A stretch of 64,000 nucleotides of DNA from Candidatus Diapherotrites archaeon (GTDB lineage: Archaea > Iainarchaeota > Iainarchaeia > Iainarchaeales > 1-14-0-10-31-34): positions 1 to 64,000 of the forward strand of contig JBFMAK010000003.1 in the NCBI GenBank assembly GCA_040755695.1. Direction: 5' to 3'. A program made the position numbers and the translations under genes. Positions 42,455 to 49,904 of this stretch are shown here, one piece after another. Position 1 is the first letter of the stretch; each line of letters begins with the position of its first letter. The notes under the pieces are model-generated. The model was not told the DNA's origin, made no database searches, and saw only the letters and a program-made list of their open reading frames with translations.

Positions 42455-43399
42455 ATGAGCGAAAAAAAGAGAAGGTCAAGAGAACGCACGAGAAAGGAAC
42501 TGCTTCTCTACTATAAGAGCAAATACCCAGAAATAATTCCCGACCTTGTTTCAGGCTCAAGAATGTTCCCCCCAGAAATAAAAAAGATATTAAAGAAACC
42601 AGCCAAGGAAATGAGCTTCGAAGAAAAAGTAAAAGAAATAAGAAAAATAGAACCAAACAAAGAAAAAGTAGAAAATTACATCAAGGAATACTACAAACTT
42701 AGGATAGAAGCACTCAAAAAAATAGCCCCACACAGCAAAGGGCGCCTGGAAAATTTTGATGTTAAAATTGAGAAGAAAGATGGAAGATATGTTGTCAGGA
42801 AAAAAAGAGATATGCAAAAAATTGCTCAAATTTTAGAGCCGAGAATTGAATCAGGCATTCTGCTCAAGCACATTCACGACAAAAAAACAAGCACTGGCGA
42901 TTACTTCACAGATTTATACGGTGCACTAGTAGCAGATATAAGAAATATAAAAGAAATTATAACAGAAAGAGAAAAAGGCCTGCCAAGAAAAAGAGGCTTA
43001 GAAGAAATAAGGAAAATAGCTGAAAAGGTAAAAGTGCAAAGCGAAGGACAACTCACCGGAAAAGAAAAAAAATTGTTGGGTGAATATGAAACAGCTAATA
43101 AAAGCGGGAAGAAAATCCCTGAAAGTGAGATGAGCAAAATAAATGAAGTGCTTAGAAAAAAAGAAAAGCTGGAAAAAATAGGTTTAACACGAGAAGAAAT
43201 GGAGAGATATGCCGCCTATAGAATACGAGAAAGTGAGGCAAAAAAGGGTTGGGTGACAGCTGAAAAATTAAGGAAAAGACTCCGGCGCAAAAGAAGAATC
43301 TTTTTGAGTGATAAAGATAGTATTATCAGAAGAATTCAAACAACCTCTTTTTTGCAGCCAAAAAATTTAAGGCACACTAGAAAACTTAGAATGCACTAA
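42455..43399 (+). CDS. Long charged helical protein of unknown function
   Basis: A 314-residue basic protein, over a third Lys/Arg/Glu, mostly helical, with a slightly less biased middle (KHIHDKKTSTGDYFTDLYGA). It starts behind GGTCGTAA close to the zinc-finger gene. The other Lys-rich orphan proteins in the window look like members of the same general class rather than clear homologues. Confidence 0.6.
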   Translation: MSEKKRRSRERTRKELLLYYKSKYPEIIPDLVSGSRMFPPEIKKILKKPAKEMSFEEKVKEIRKIEPNKEKVENYIKEYYKLRIEALKKIAPHSKGRLENFDVKIEKKDGRYVVRKKRDMQKIAQILEPRIESGILLKHIHDKKTSTGDYFTDLYGALVADIRNIKEIITEREKGLPRKRGLEEIRKIAEKVKVQSEGQLTGKEKKLLGEYETANKSGKKIPESEMSKINEVLRKKEKLEKIGLTREEMERYAAYRIRESEAKKGWVTAEKLRKRLRRKRRIFLSDKDSIIRRIQTTSFLQPKNLRHTRKLRMH

Positions 43400-43419
43400 A
43401 AGACAATTTACTGCAATTT

Positions 43420-44070
43420 TCACGTTTTCTTCAAAGGCACGAAAACAAAGTATCCTGGCAAAGGAATTATCTTCCTGATCTTGCCTTTGGATTTATCTAT
43501 TACCTGCATTTGCTGGCTCCAATGGTCTCCAACAGGGGCAACAATTTTTCCGCCTTCACTTAACTGCTCAACCAAAGCTTCAGGCACATCGCCTGCTGCA
43601 GCGCTCAAGAGAATCCTGTCAAAAGGCATTCTTTCACTTAAACCTTTAGTGCCGTCACCCAAGAAAAGCTCTGCATTCCTGCAGCCCTGCAGTTTCAGGT
43701 TCTCTTTTGCCTGCTCAAACAATTCCTTCACCAACTCAATTCCAAAAACCTTTCCTTTAGGCCCAACAATCTCTGAGAGCAGAGCACATACATAGCCTGA
43801 GCCAGAGCCAACCTCAAGCACCTTCATTCCCTCTCCTGCATCAAGCAATTCAAGCATTACAGCAATAGTGTAAGGCTGGCTTATTGTCTGATTGAATCCA
43901 ATAGGGAAAGCGTTATCAGAGTAAGCGTATTCAGTTAAATGAGAAGGCATGAAGAGCTCTCTCTTCACTTTAAGGAAAGCTTTTTCAATCAAAAGAGACT
44001 TTATTACATCAGATTCTTTGAGGTAGCGCACTAAATTATTTCTCTTCAACTCAAATTCTCTTTCATTCAT
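43420..44070 (-). CDS. pcm: Protein-L-isoaspartate O-methyltransferase
   Basis: It methylates isoaspartyl residues so that damaged proteins can be repaired. The 216 residues show GFNQTISQPYTIAVMLELL, the SAM motif VLEVGSGSGYVCALL, and GGKIVAPVGDHW. It overlaps the HTH regulator by four bases. Confidence 0.96.
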   Translation of the reverse strand: MNEREFELKRNNLVRYLKESDVIKSLLIEKAFLKVKRELFMPSHLTEYAYSDNAFPIGFNQTISQPYTIAVMLELLDAGEGMKVLEVGSGSGYVCALLSEIVGPKGKVFGIELVKELFEQAKENLKLQGCRNAELFLGDGTKGLSERMPFDRILLSAAAGDVPEALVEQLSEGGKIVAPVGDHWSQQMQVIDKSKGKIRKIIPLPGYFVFVPLKKT

Positions 44071-44999
44071 TTCTTCTCCCTTCTCTTTATTTCTGCAAGC
44101 AATTCATTAATCCTGCTGTAAGAATCCAATTCTTCCTCCTGAATTACTGGAGTACCTGAAATCCTTTCAATCTTGTATTTTTTTGTAATTATAAGGGAAT
44201 GGGAATCAAAGACAGCCTTTGCCTTCTCTAACACCAAAGCCTTCTTCTTTAATTCCTGCTTCTCTTTTCCCTTGTCTATTAAAAGAAATTCCTTTTTCGA
44301 GCCCACAGCCCTAAAAGGCGAATGCTGAAGCTCAAAAACATCCAAGCCTAAATAGTGAATCTTCTCAATTGATTCGTCCTTAGGCATTGAATCAAAAGGC
44401 ATTCTCTTCTCGCGCTCCAACTGGTCCTGAAAGAAAGAGTCAAGGAGATTCTTTTCCAAAACAAGGTCTACGCCCAAAGCCTTCTCCAGCTTCCTTGCAG
44501 TCCCAATGCTTGTCGAATGCCCGTGCTCGAACCTGTACAAAGACTCCTTTGTAATTCCAACTTTTCTAGCCAATTCCTCAAGGGACAAATCCTCTTTCGC
44601 CCTGCCCTCCCTTAATTTATTGTAATCCAATTCAACAATTGTTTTGCCCTTGAAATGCCTTACAGAAGGAGCAAAAGAATCCAGAACAGAAGAAAAAGTA
44701 TTAAAGGACATTACAGGAATAGAATGCCTTTCATAAATTTCTCCCTTCTTTAATTCGCCTAATCTTGTTTTCTCTCCAATAACCAAAGCCATTGCATTAA
44801 ATGTTTTGCCCAGCTTTAAAAGCTCCAAAGCCTGCTCTGGCCTTACGGCATCAATATTGGAGTAAACCTTCACAATCAAAGTGAAATTGTTCCTTTTGGC
44901 AATCAAATCAAAACAGGAATTGTAATCAAAAAAGCTGTTCACAGTAAAGCCTTTCCCGTTAAGAAAAGACACTAACTTGAATAAAACTACTTCCCTCAT
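44067..44999 (-). CDS. Archaeal HTH transcriptional regulator (Cro/CI-type)
   Basis: ATG 44999 (MREVVLFKLVSFL) gives 310 residues. The N-terminal ~115 residues are nuclease-fold-like (FDLIAKRNNFTLIVKVYSNI), followed by a Cro/CI helix-turn-helix near 125-180 (LSLEELARKVGITKESLYRF) and a C-terminal domain. This is the arrangement of the conserved archaeal putative HTH regulators (UPF-type). It has its own TATA (attgatttaaatttt) close upstream. Confidence 0.88.
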   Translation of the reverse strand: MREVVLFKLVSFLNGKGFTVNSFFDYNSCFDLIAKRNNFTLIVKVYSNIDAVRPEQALELLKLGKTFNAMALVIGEKTRLGELKKGEIYERHSIPVMSFNTFSSVLDSFAPSVRHFKGKTIVELDYNKLREGRAKEDLSLEELARKVGITKESLYRFEHGHSTSIGTARKLEKALGVDLVLEKNLLDSFFQDQLEREKRMPFDSMPKDESIEKIHYLGLDVFELQHSPFRAVGSKKEFLLIDKGKEKQELKKKALVLEKAKAVFDSHSLIITKKYKIERISGTPVIQEEELDSYSRINELLAEIKRREKK

Positions 45000-45025
45000 A
45001 CAAAAAATTGTGCTCAAACAAAAAT

Positions 45026-45847
45026 TTAAATCAATGCGACAAGAAAGGCGATCATTCCAGCCAGCATTCCAAGCTTGGAGTAAAGCTGAGAGCTCCTGAA
45101 TTCTTTTTCCAGGAGAAGCCTGAAAGCCCAGACAAACAAAAGAAAGGAAGCAACCATCAAAAAGAAGTAATAAAAATTAAAGAAAATCCCGGCAACAAAA
45201 GGATAAAAGCCTACAGCAACAGCAAGCAAATACAAGAACAAAGCAAAGAAAGCCAGAGGCCTCAATGAGAAAAATGAACCTAAAGAAGTCTTTAATCCTC
45301 TGTCTCCCTTCAAGTCCTCCAAGTCCTTTGTTATCTCCCTGCCTAAATTGGCAAGGAAAGCAGAAATAGCCAGAATTACAGGCAGGCAAAGGCTTTCACC
45401 TAAAAGGCCCCCGTAAATTATAGTGAAAGCAACACTGAAAGCAATCACATAATTTCCTATGAACTTAAATCTTCCAAGGAAAGCAGAATAAAAAATCAAG
45501 AGCAAAGCAAAAAACACTGCAAGCCAGAAATGCAATGAACCAATAAAATAAGAAAAGCCAATTCCAACCAAAAACAAAGCAATAGAATAAACCAATGAAT
45601 TAAAGTAGCCTACTGCCTTCCTTGGAAGAGGCCTGTGCCTCTTAATTATCCTGTCGATTTCAACATCAAAAAAGTCATTTATTGCCTGGCCTCCAGCACA
45701 CACAAAGAACACAGCAAGCATTGAATACAGCAAAGGCAAGTCAAAATAAAAAGAATTCATTGAAAGGCTGAAACCCAAGAATGCTCCAAAAGCCGCAATC
45801 AGGCAATTAAAAGGCCTTATGATTTTAATATAATCCCTTAAGCTCAT
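45026..45847 (-). CDS. UbiA prenyltransferase, probable digeranylgeranylglyceryl phosphate synthase
   Basis: It would add the second geranylgeranyl chain in archaeal ether-lipid synthesis. The 273 residues have about eight membrane segments, the first prenyl-diphosphate motif AINDFFDVEIDRIIKRHRPL and the second ITKDLEDLKGDRG. The Pro-Leu-Pro after the first motif is typical of the archaeal lipid enzymes. It starts 7 bases after the ribosomal protein gene. Confidence 0.92.
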   Translation of the reverse strand: MSLRDYIKIIRPFNCLIAAFGAFLGFSLSMNSFYFDLPLLYSMLAVFFVCAGGQAINDFFDVEIDRIIKRHRPLPRKAVGYFNSLVYSIALFLVGIGFSYFIGSLHFWLAVFFALLLIFYSAFLGRFKFIGNYVIAFSVAFTIIYGGLLGESLCLPVILAISAFLANLGREITKDLEDLKGDRGLKTSLGSFFSLRPLAFFALFLYLLAVAVGFYPFVAGIFFNFYYFFLMVASFLLFVWAFRLLLEKEFRSSQLYSKLGMLAGMIAFLVALI

Positions 45848-45853
45848 AAAGCA

Positions 45854-46018
45854 TTACACTTTCTTTACAGCCTTCCTCTTCAACCTCAATTTCTTGGAAT
45901 TGCATTTCCTGCACTTGGAAGGCCTCTTTCCGGGAGTAGCCCTGTTCTTTGCATTGCACCTCATGCAAATCCACACATTGCTGTAAAGCCTTGAATCCGC
46001 CTGCTCAAACCTTGCCAT
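45854..46018 (-). CDS. rpl40e: Ribosomal protein eL40
   Basis: A 54-residue protein with the eL40 pattern: MARFEQADSRLYSNVWICMR then C-N-A-K-N-R and a second CRKC pair, forming a four-cysteine zinc ribbon of the large subunit, with a basic C-terminus. ATG 46018 follows AGGTGATG at the usual spacing. It is the first gene of the run to pcm. Confidence 0.92.
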   Translation of the reverse strand: MARFEQADSRLYSNVWICMRCNAKNRATPGKRPSKCRKCNSKKLRLKRKAVKKV

Positions 46019-46054
46019 TACATCACCTGACAGAAAAACAAAAAACGATTACAA

Positions 46055-46071
46055 TCAAATTAAATAATTAT
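46055..46071 (-). promoter_or_regulatory. Promoter of the eL40 operon
   Basis: Minus strand AATAATTATTTAATTTG is a TATA element about 40 bases upstream of the eL40 start codon, in a gap shared with tRNA-Glu on the other strand. Confidence 0.5.
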
Positions 46072-46122
46072 TCCCCCCCAAATATTAAAAAACCAGTTGT
46101 AAAACACTGGGAAAGGCTTTAT

Positions 46123-46379
46123 GCTCCGATAGTGTAGCCGGCCAAAAAATCAAGAAATTATTATTTTTGGTTTTGCCGATAGCACTCAGGCCTTTCACCC
46201 TAAGCCTTTTCTTTTTCCCGAAAAAGAAAAGTCTACGGTCTATCCAAAAGAAAAAGGGTTTGCTTCAGGCAAATTTATTATGGTTTTTTTCTTTTGGGGC
46301 AACTTACCACTTTTCTTTTTTTCTAAAAAAGAAAAGGGGCAGTAAGCCTGTAACCCGGGTTCAAATCCCGGTCGGAGCA
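46123..46379 (+). tRNA. tRNA-Glu (UUC) with two introns
   Basis: Acceptor GCTCCGA/TCGGAGC with A73, T-arm CCCGG/CCGGG and anticodon stem CAGGC/GCCTG around C-T-TTC-A-A (anticodon UUC). Intron 1 lies in the D-loop (about 46146-46179, ~34 nt) and pairs CCAAAAA with TTTTTGG and CGGC with GCCG. Intron 2 (46198-46344, 147 nt) starts after base 37 and is homologous to the tRNA-Gln intron, with the same 5' hairpin (CTTTTCTTTTT / AAAAAGAAAAG) and a 3' hairpin. Without these insertions the cloverleaf is normal. Confidence 0.88.
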
Positions 46380-46381
46380 TT

Positions 46382-46918
46382 ATGAAAAAAAGAGTTCCTG
46401 CTCTTGTAGAAAAAAAACTGGCTTTTTTTGAGAGAGAAAAATTGCATTTGAGCCGTATAGGAAAATCAAGGTTAAGTAGGTTAAGGGGAAAAACACCAAA
46501 AAATCAAATTCAGGAAACATTAAATACATTAAAAAGAATTGTTGAATTGGACAAGAAATTTTTGGAAAAGCATGATATAAGCACTTCCCCTGAATTGTAT
46601 CCTCTTGACTGGGCTTTTATAGAGAAAGGGAAAAAATTTATTTATCATTATGGAAAACAGGCTCCGGAAAAGGCAAGGCAGTATTTAGGATTATTAATTG
46701 AATTCCAAAAAAACTGTTTGCTCATAAAGAAAATCATTGAGAAAAAGCATTTTGTGTTAGGGGGCTTAACCCTGGAAGAGATTGCAGTCAAGACAGCAAG
46801 AAAAGGATACAGGGGTGAGCAGATAAAAAGAATTTTACTTCAATCAAAAACTCGCGAAGAAGTGCTGAAAGCTTTTGGAGTGCAAGACCCTTGGTGCGAG
46901 CAAGGACCGCACGGCTAA
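46382..46918 (+). CDS. Charged helical protein starting 2 bases after tRNA-Glu
   Basis: The 178-residue product is basic at the N-terminus (RIGKSRLSRLRGKTPKNQIQ) and ends with GLTLEEIAVKTARKGYRGEQ, a helix-turn-helix-like stretch. The ATG is two bases beyond the tRNA, so its mRNA 5' end must be made by tRNA 3' processing and would be leaderless. No family recognised. Confidence 0.65.
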   Translation: MKKRVPALVEKKLAFFEREKLHLSRIGKSRLSRLRGKTPKNQIQETLNTLKRIVELDKKFLEKHDISTSPELYPLDWAFIEKGKKFIYHYGKQAPEKARQYLGLLIEFQKNCLLIKKIIEKKHFVLGGLTLEEIAVKTARKGYRGEQIKRILLQSKTREEVLKAFGVQDPWCEQGPHG

Positions 46919-47022
46919 TTCAATTTAAGAAAAAGCCCAGTTCCATTTAAATTCTTTTTCAGTCAATTTTATGTAATTAATTGAATTTAAAATTTTTTTG
47001 ATTGATTTTTTCAGGTGGTTTT

Positions 47023-47154
47023 TTGGGCACGAGAAGCAAGGACTCCAGCAGGTTCAAGAAAACGCGAGCCAGAGAGAGATGGAAGTGGAAGAAAAAGAAA
47101 ATGAGAAGAGAAAAAAGAAAGAAAAAATACCTGAAAGACAGGGCGACAACATAA
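47023..47154 (+). CDS. Candidate eL41-like basic micro-protein
   Basis: TTG 47023, five bases after AGGTGG, opens 43 codons. The core RARERWKWKKKKMRREKRKK resembles ribosomal protein eL41, a ~25-residue Arg/Lys helix with the pattern KW-x-KK-x-MRR-x-KRK. A competing frame (TTG 46998, 60 residues) gives only Glu/Lys low complexity. Identity rests on composition and a short motif. Confidence 0.45.
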   Translation: MGTRSKDSSRFKKTRARERWKWKKKKMRREKRKKKYLKDRATT

Positions 47155-47231
47155 AGACAAAATTGCGAAATTCTGATTAAAAAAAAGCAAAGCTTAAAAG
47201 CCCTGGAGTCCTTATATTATAGGGAATTGGC

Positions 47232-47384
47232 TTGAAGGGAAGGAAGCTTCACGGTTTCTTTGACAGGCCTTACTGGCACGAGAGAAAGGCAGGCACGAAA
47301 TCAGGCTTCATAAGGCAAAAGCTCATAATGAAGAAGATGCCTTCAAAGATATTTGAAGACCACGAAAACGCGATAGATTTTTAA
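47232..47384 (+). CDS. Candidate small gene, 50 residues
   Basis: TTG 47232 opens 50 codons: MKGRKLHGFFDRPYWHERKA then GTKSGFIRQKLIMKKMPSKI and an acidic end. Composition is that of a folded small protein, and a TATA-like cttatattat lies 20-30 bases upstream, so the message would be nearly leaderless. It ends just before the rRNA promoter. No family recognised. Confidence 0.5.
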   Translation: MKGRKLHGFFDRPYWHERKAGTKSGFIRQKLIMKKMPSKIFEDHENAIDF

Positions 47385-47408
47385 ATACAAAAACACATAA
47401 TTATTATT

Positions 47409-47422
47409 ACTATAAATTTAAT
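47409..47422 (+). promoter_or_regulatory. Probable promoter of the rRNA operon
   Basis: ACTATAAATTTAAT is a strong archaeal TATA box. Transcription would start near 47440-47448, leaving a ~300-base leader before 16S. The leader (47440-47654) has a GATGA...CTGA pair that could be a C/D guide, but I see nothing firm. Confidence 0.5.
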
Positions 47423-47654
47423 AGAACAATAAAACCTTTCTCTGATAGGCTGATTGGGTTTTATTGGAGTTCAATGCGTTTCACAAGAGGAATTGCTTCT
47501 TAATTCCGATGACAGAAGGCATTCACCCAACTGAATGGCTTCGATGCACAGACAACGAAAGAATTATGCGTTAGCATCAAGATTAAATTCTGATTCAAGT
47601 TTATTGAATCAATTCAATTAACTCAAAAAAAAAAAATTTTTGAATTTTTTTAGG

Positions 47655-47700
47655 AAAAAAAAGGATTATGAGCTAATTGAGGCAAAGGAAAAAAAAAATT
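47655..47700 (+). other. 16S rRNA processing stem, 5' strand
   Basis: The run AAAAAAAAGGATTATGAGCT ... GGCAAAGGAAAAAA pairs with 49346-49385 (AATTTTTCTTTTGCTTCAAG ... AATAATCCTTTTTTT), looping out the whole 16S. Archaeal splicing endonuclease cuts such stems at bulge-helix-bulge sites. Confidence 0.65.
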
Positions 47701-47743
47701 AACCAATTCCGATTTCAGCCAAGCTAAAAGGACGAAATATAAT

Positions 47744-49239
47744 TGATACCAGCTGATCCTGCTGGCGGATACTGCTATTGAAATTCGACTCAAACATGCA
47801 AGTCTTACAGTCCTAGCCATGAAGGACTGTGGCGAACGGCTCAGTAACACGTAGCTAACCTGCCTTCAAGAAGAGCAAAACCCGGGAAACTGGGCATAAT
47901 GCACTACAGGCAACTGACACTGGAAGGTTCTATTGCTTAAAGGGATTATTCCTCATGCTGGAATAACTCGCTTGAAGATGGGGCTGCGGTGGATTAGGCT
48001 GTTGGCGGGGTAAATGCCCACCAAACCAAAGATCCATACGGGCCTTGGGAGAGGTCGCCCGGAGAAGGAAACTGAGAAAAGGTTCCTAGCCCTACGGGGT
48101 GCAGCAGTTGCGAATTCTTTACAATGCGCGAAAGCGTGATAAGGGGATTTCAAGTGCTGTCACTGACAGCTTTTATGAAGCCAAAAAAGCTTCATGAATA
48201 AGCGGGGGGTAAGATACGTGCCAGCCGCCGCGGTAATACGTACCCCGCAAGTGGTGTCCATTTATATTGGGCCTAAAGAGTTTGTAGCCTGCCTGAAAAG
48301 TTTTTGGTGAAATCATTGAGCTCAACTCAATGAAGTGCCAAAAATACTTTCAGGCTCGAGGCCGGAAGAAGTCAAGGGAATTCCTGAGGTAGGAGTGAAA
48401 TCTAAAGATCTCAGGAGGACCACCAGTAGCGAAGGCGCTTGACTAGTACGGACCTGACGGTGAGAAACGAAAGCTGGGGGAGCGACCCGGATTAGATACC
48501 CGGTTAGTCCCAGCCGTAAACGATGCGGACTAGGTGTCCCGATAACTACAAGTTATAGGGGTGCCGAAGGGAAGCCATTAAGTCTGCCGCCTGGGAAGTA
48601 CGACCGCAAGGTTGAAACTTAATGGAATTGGCGGGGGCGCACTACAAGGGGTGGATGCTGCGGTTCAATTGGATACAACGCCAGATAACTCACCAGGGGC
48701 GACAGCAGAATGATGGTCAGTCCGAAGGGCTTACCTGACACGCTGAGAGGTGTTGTATGGTCATCGTCAGCTCGTACTATGAAGCGTCCTGTCAACTCAG
48801 GCAACGGGCGAGACCCACATTCTTAGTTGCAATCTTTCTGGTTTCAGGGAGAGCACTCTAAGAAAACTGCAAGGGTAACCTTGAGGAAGGGGTGGGCAAC
48901 GGTAGATCTGTATGGCCCGAATCTCCTGGGCAACACGCGGCATACAATGGTTGAGACAATGGGCTCCAAACCCGAAAGGGCAAGGCAATCTCCTAAACTC
49001 AACCTCAGTTCGGATCGAGGTCTGTAACTCGGCCTCGTGAAAATGGAATCCCCAGTAATCGGAAGTCATAATCTTCCGGTGAATAAGTCCCTGCGCCTTG
49101 CACACACCGCCCATCAAGCCAGCTGAGTAGAGTTTGGATGAGCTGTAGTCTTAAAGATTAAAACGATTCCCAGTTCTGCAAAGCGGGCTAAGTTGTAACA
49201 AGGTGTCCGTAGGGGAACCTGCGGACGGATCACCTCCTT
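47744..49239 (+). rRNA. 16S ribosomal RNA
   Basis: Start is set by CCAGCTGATCCTGCTGG, the equivalent of the archaeal CCGGTTGATCCTGCCGG with the helix kept by compensating changes. The 530 loop GTGCCAGCCGCCGCGGTAA is at about 48220-48238, the 790 loop at about 48491-48510, and the 3' end GGATCACCTCCTT carries the anti-Shine-Dalgarno. Several normally constant positions differ (ATTAGATACCCGGTTAGTCC; CACACCGCCCATCAAGCC; AAGTTGTAACAAGG). Length ~1496 nt; no intron seen. Confidence 0.96.
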
Positions 49240-49240
49240 C

Positions 49241-49345
49241 AATATCAGAACCTACGGTTCCGATACCTCCCTTAGGGCGGATCAGATACCTCCCTTACGA
49301 GAGGTTCAAATACCTCCCTTGTGGGGGTATCGGCCTAGGTTCAAA
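49241..49345 (+). repeat. Spacer repeats after 16S rRNA
   Basis: The unit ATATCAGAACCTACGGTTCC followed by GATACCTCCCTT is present here and again, with one mismatch over 31 bases, directly after tRNA-Ala (49561). Within this block ATACCTCCCTT occurs three times, each in a small hairpin (for example GATACC...GGTATC). The 3' strand of the 16S stem follows at 49346-49385. Confidence 0.7.
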
Positions 49346-49488
49346 AATTTTTCTTTTGCTTCAAGCTCTTAATAATCCTTTTTTTAAATTACAAAAAATT
49401 AAATAAAAATAATTGGAAATTAATTGGCCTGCGCTCTGCAAAAAAAAAGAGGGCATGGACTAATTGAATTGAGTGCAACAGTTTGATT

Positions 49489-49562
49489 GGGCTCATAGCT
49501 CAGCTTGGTAGAGCGCCTCGTTTGCACCGAGGAGGCCAGGGGTTCGAATCCCCTTGAGTCCA
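49489..49562 (+). tRNA. tRNA-Ala (UGC) in the 16S-23S spacer
   Basis: Complete cloverleaf: acceptor GGGCTCA/TGAGTCC with A73, D-arm GCTC...GAGC, anticodon stem CCTCG/CGAGG around TTTGCAC (anticodon UGC), T-arm AGGGG/CCCCT with TTCGAAT. tRNA-Ala in this spacer is the common archaeal arrangement. Confidence 0.97.
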
Positions 49563-49621
49563 TATCAGAACCTGCGGTTCCGATACCTCCCTATAAGGCG
49601 GTTCCAGTACCTCCCTTAAAT
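49561..49621 (+). repeat. Spacer repeats after tRNA-Ala
   Basis: Second copy of the 31-base unit seen after 16S, followed by two further CCTCCC units (49578-49588 and about 49604-49613). Its position right at a tRNA 3' end, as the first copy is at the 16S 3' end, suggests a role in 3' processing. Confidence 0.7.
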
Positions 49622-49639
49622 TAGGGAGAATTAATTTGA

Positions 49640-49665
49640 AATTCGAACAAGAAAAAGAATTAAAG
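49640..49665 (+). other. 23S rRNA processing stem, 5' strand
   Basis: ATTCGAAC and AAAAAGAATTAAA pair with GTTCGAAT (53087-53094) and TTAAAATTCTTTTT (53058-53071), looping out 23S. The 3' strand contains the start codon of the following cupin gene. Confidence 0.55.
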
Positions 49666-49694
49666 CAGAAAAACAATTTTAAGATATCATGTTC

Positions 49695-49729
49695 ATCAAA
49701 AACTTTTTAAAAAAAAGTTTTATCAAAAA
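49695..49729. repeat. Dispersed AT-rich hairpin element, copy 2
   Basis: ATCAAAAACTTTTTAAAAAA and AAGTTTTATCAAAAA form a hairpin nearly identical to 41797-41831. From here to 49904 the spacer holds hairpins built on ACTACCGA...GGTAGT and nothing else I can name. Confidence 0.55.
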
Positions 49730-49904
49730 TTGGTGAAGCACTTCAAGAGCTATTTCTTGAGGGAAGCAATCGTTCAAAACTGAATGAGGAAGGCGCTATA
49801 ATTCCGAGCGAAAGCGAGGAAGCACTACCGACGCAAAGCAAAGTAGTAAATTGCGAAGCAAATACTACCGAGCGAATGCGAAGGTAGTATACTGGCGTCA
49901 ACCG

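Noticed and set aside
46167-46385. 72-residue open frame inside tRNA-Glu
   Set aside because: It spans the tRNA intron and exons and has no coding features.
46998-47180. 60-residue Glu/Lys-rich frame
   Set aside because: The overlapping frame from 47023 has a better ribosome-binding site and an eL41-like pattern.
47436-47640. RNase P, SRP RNA or riboswitch in the rRNA leader
   Set aside because: None of their conserved motifs could be found; only loose C/D-like boxes are present.
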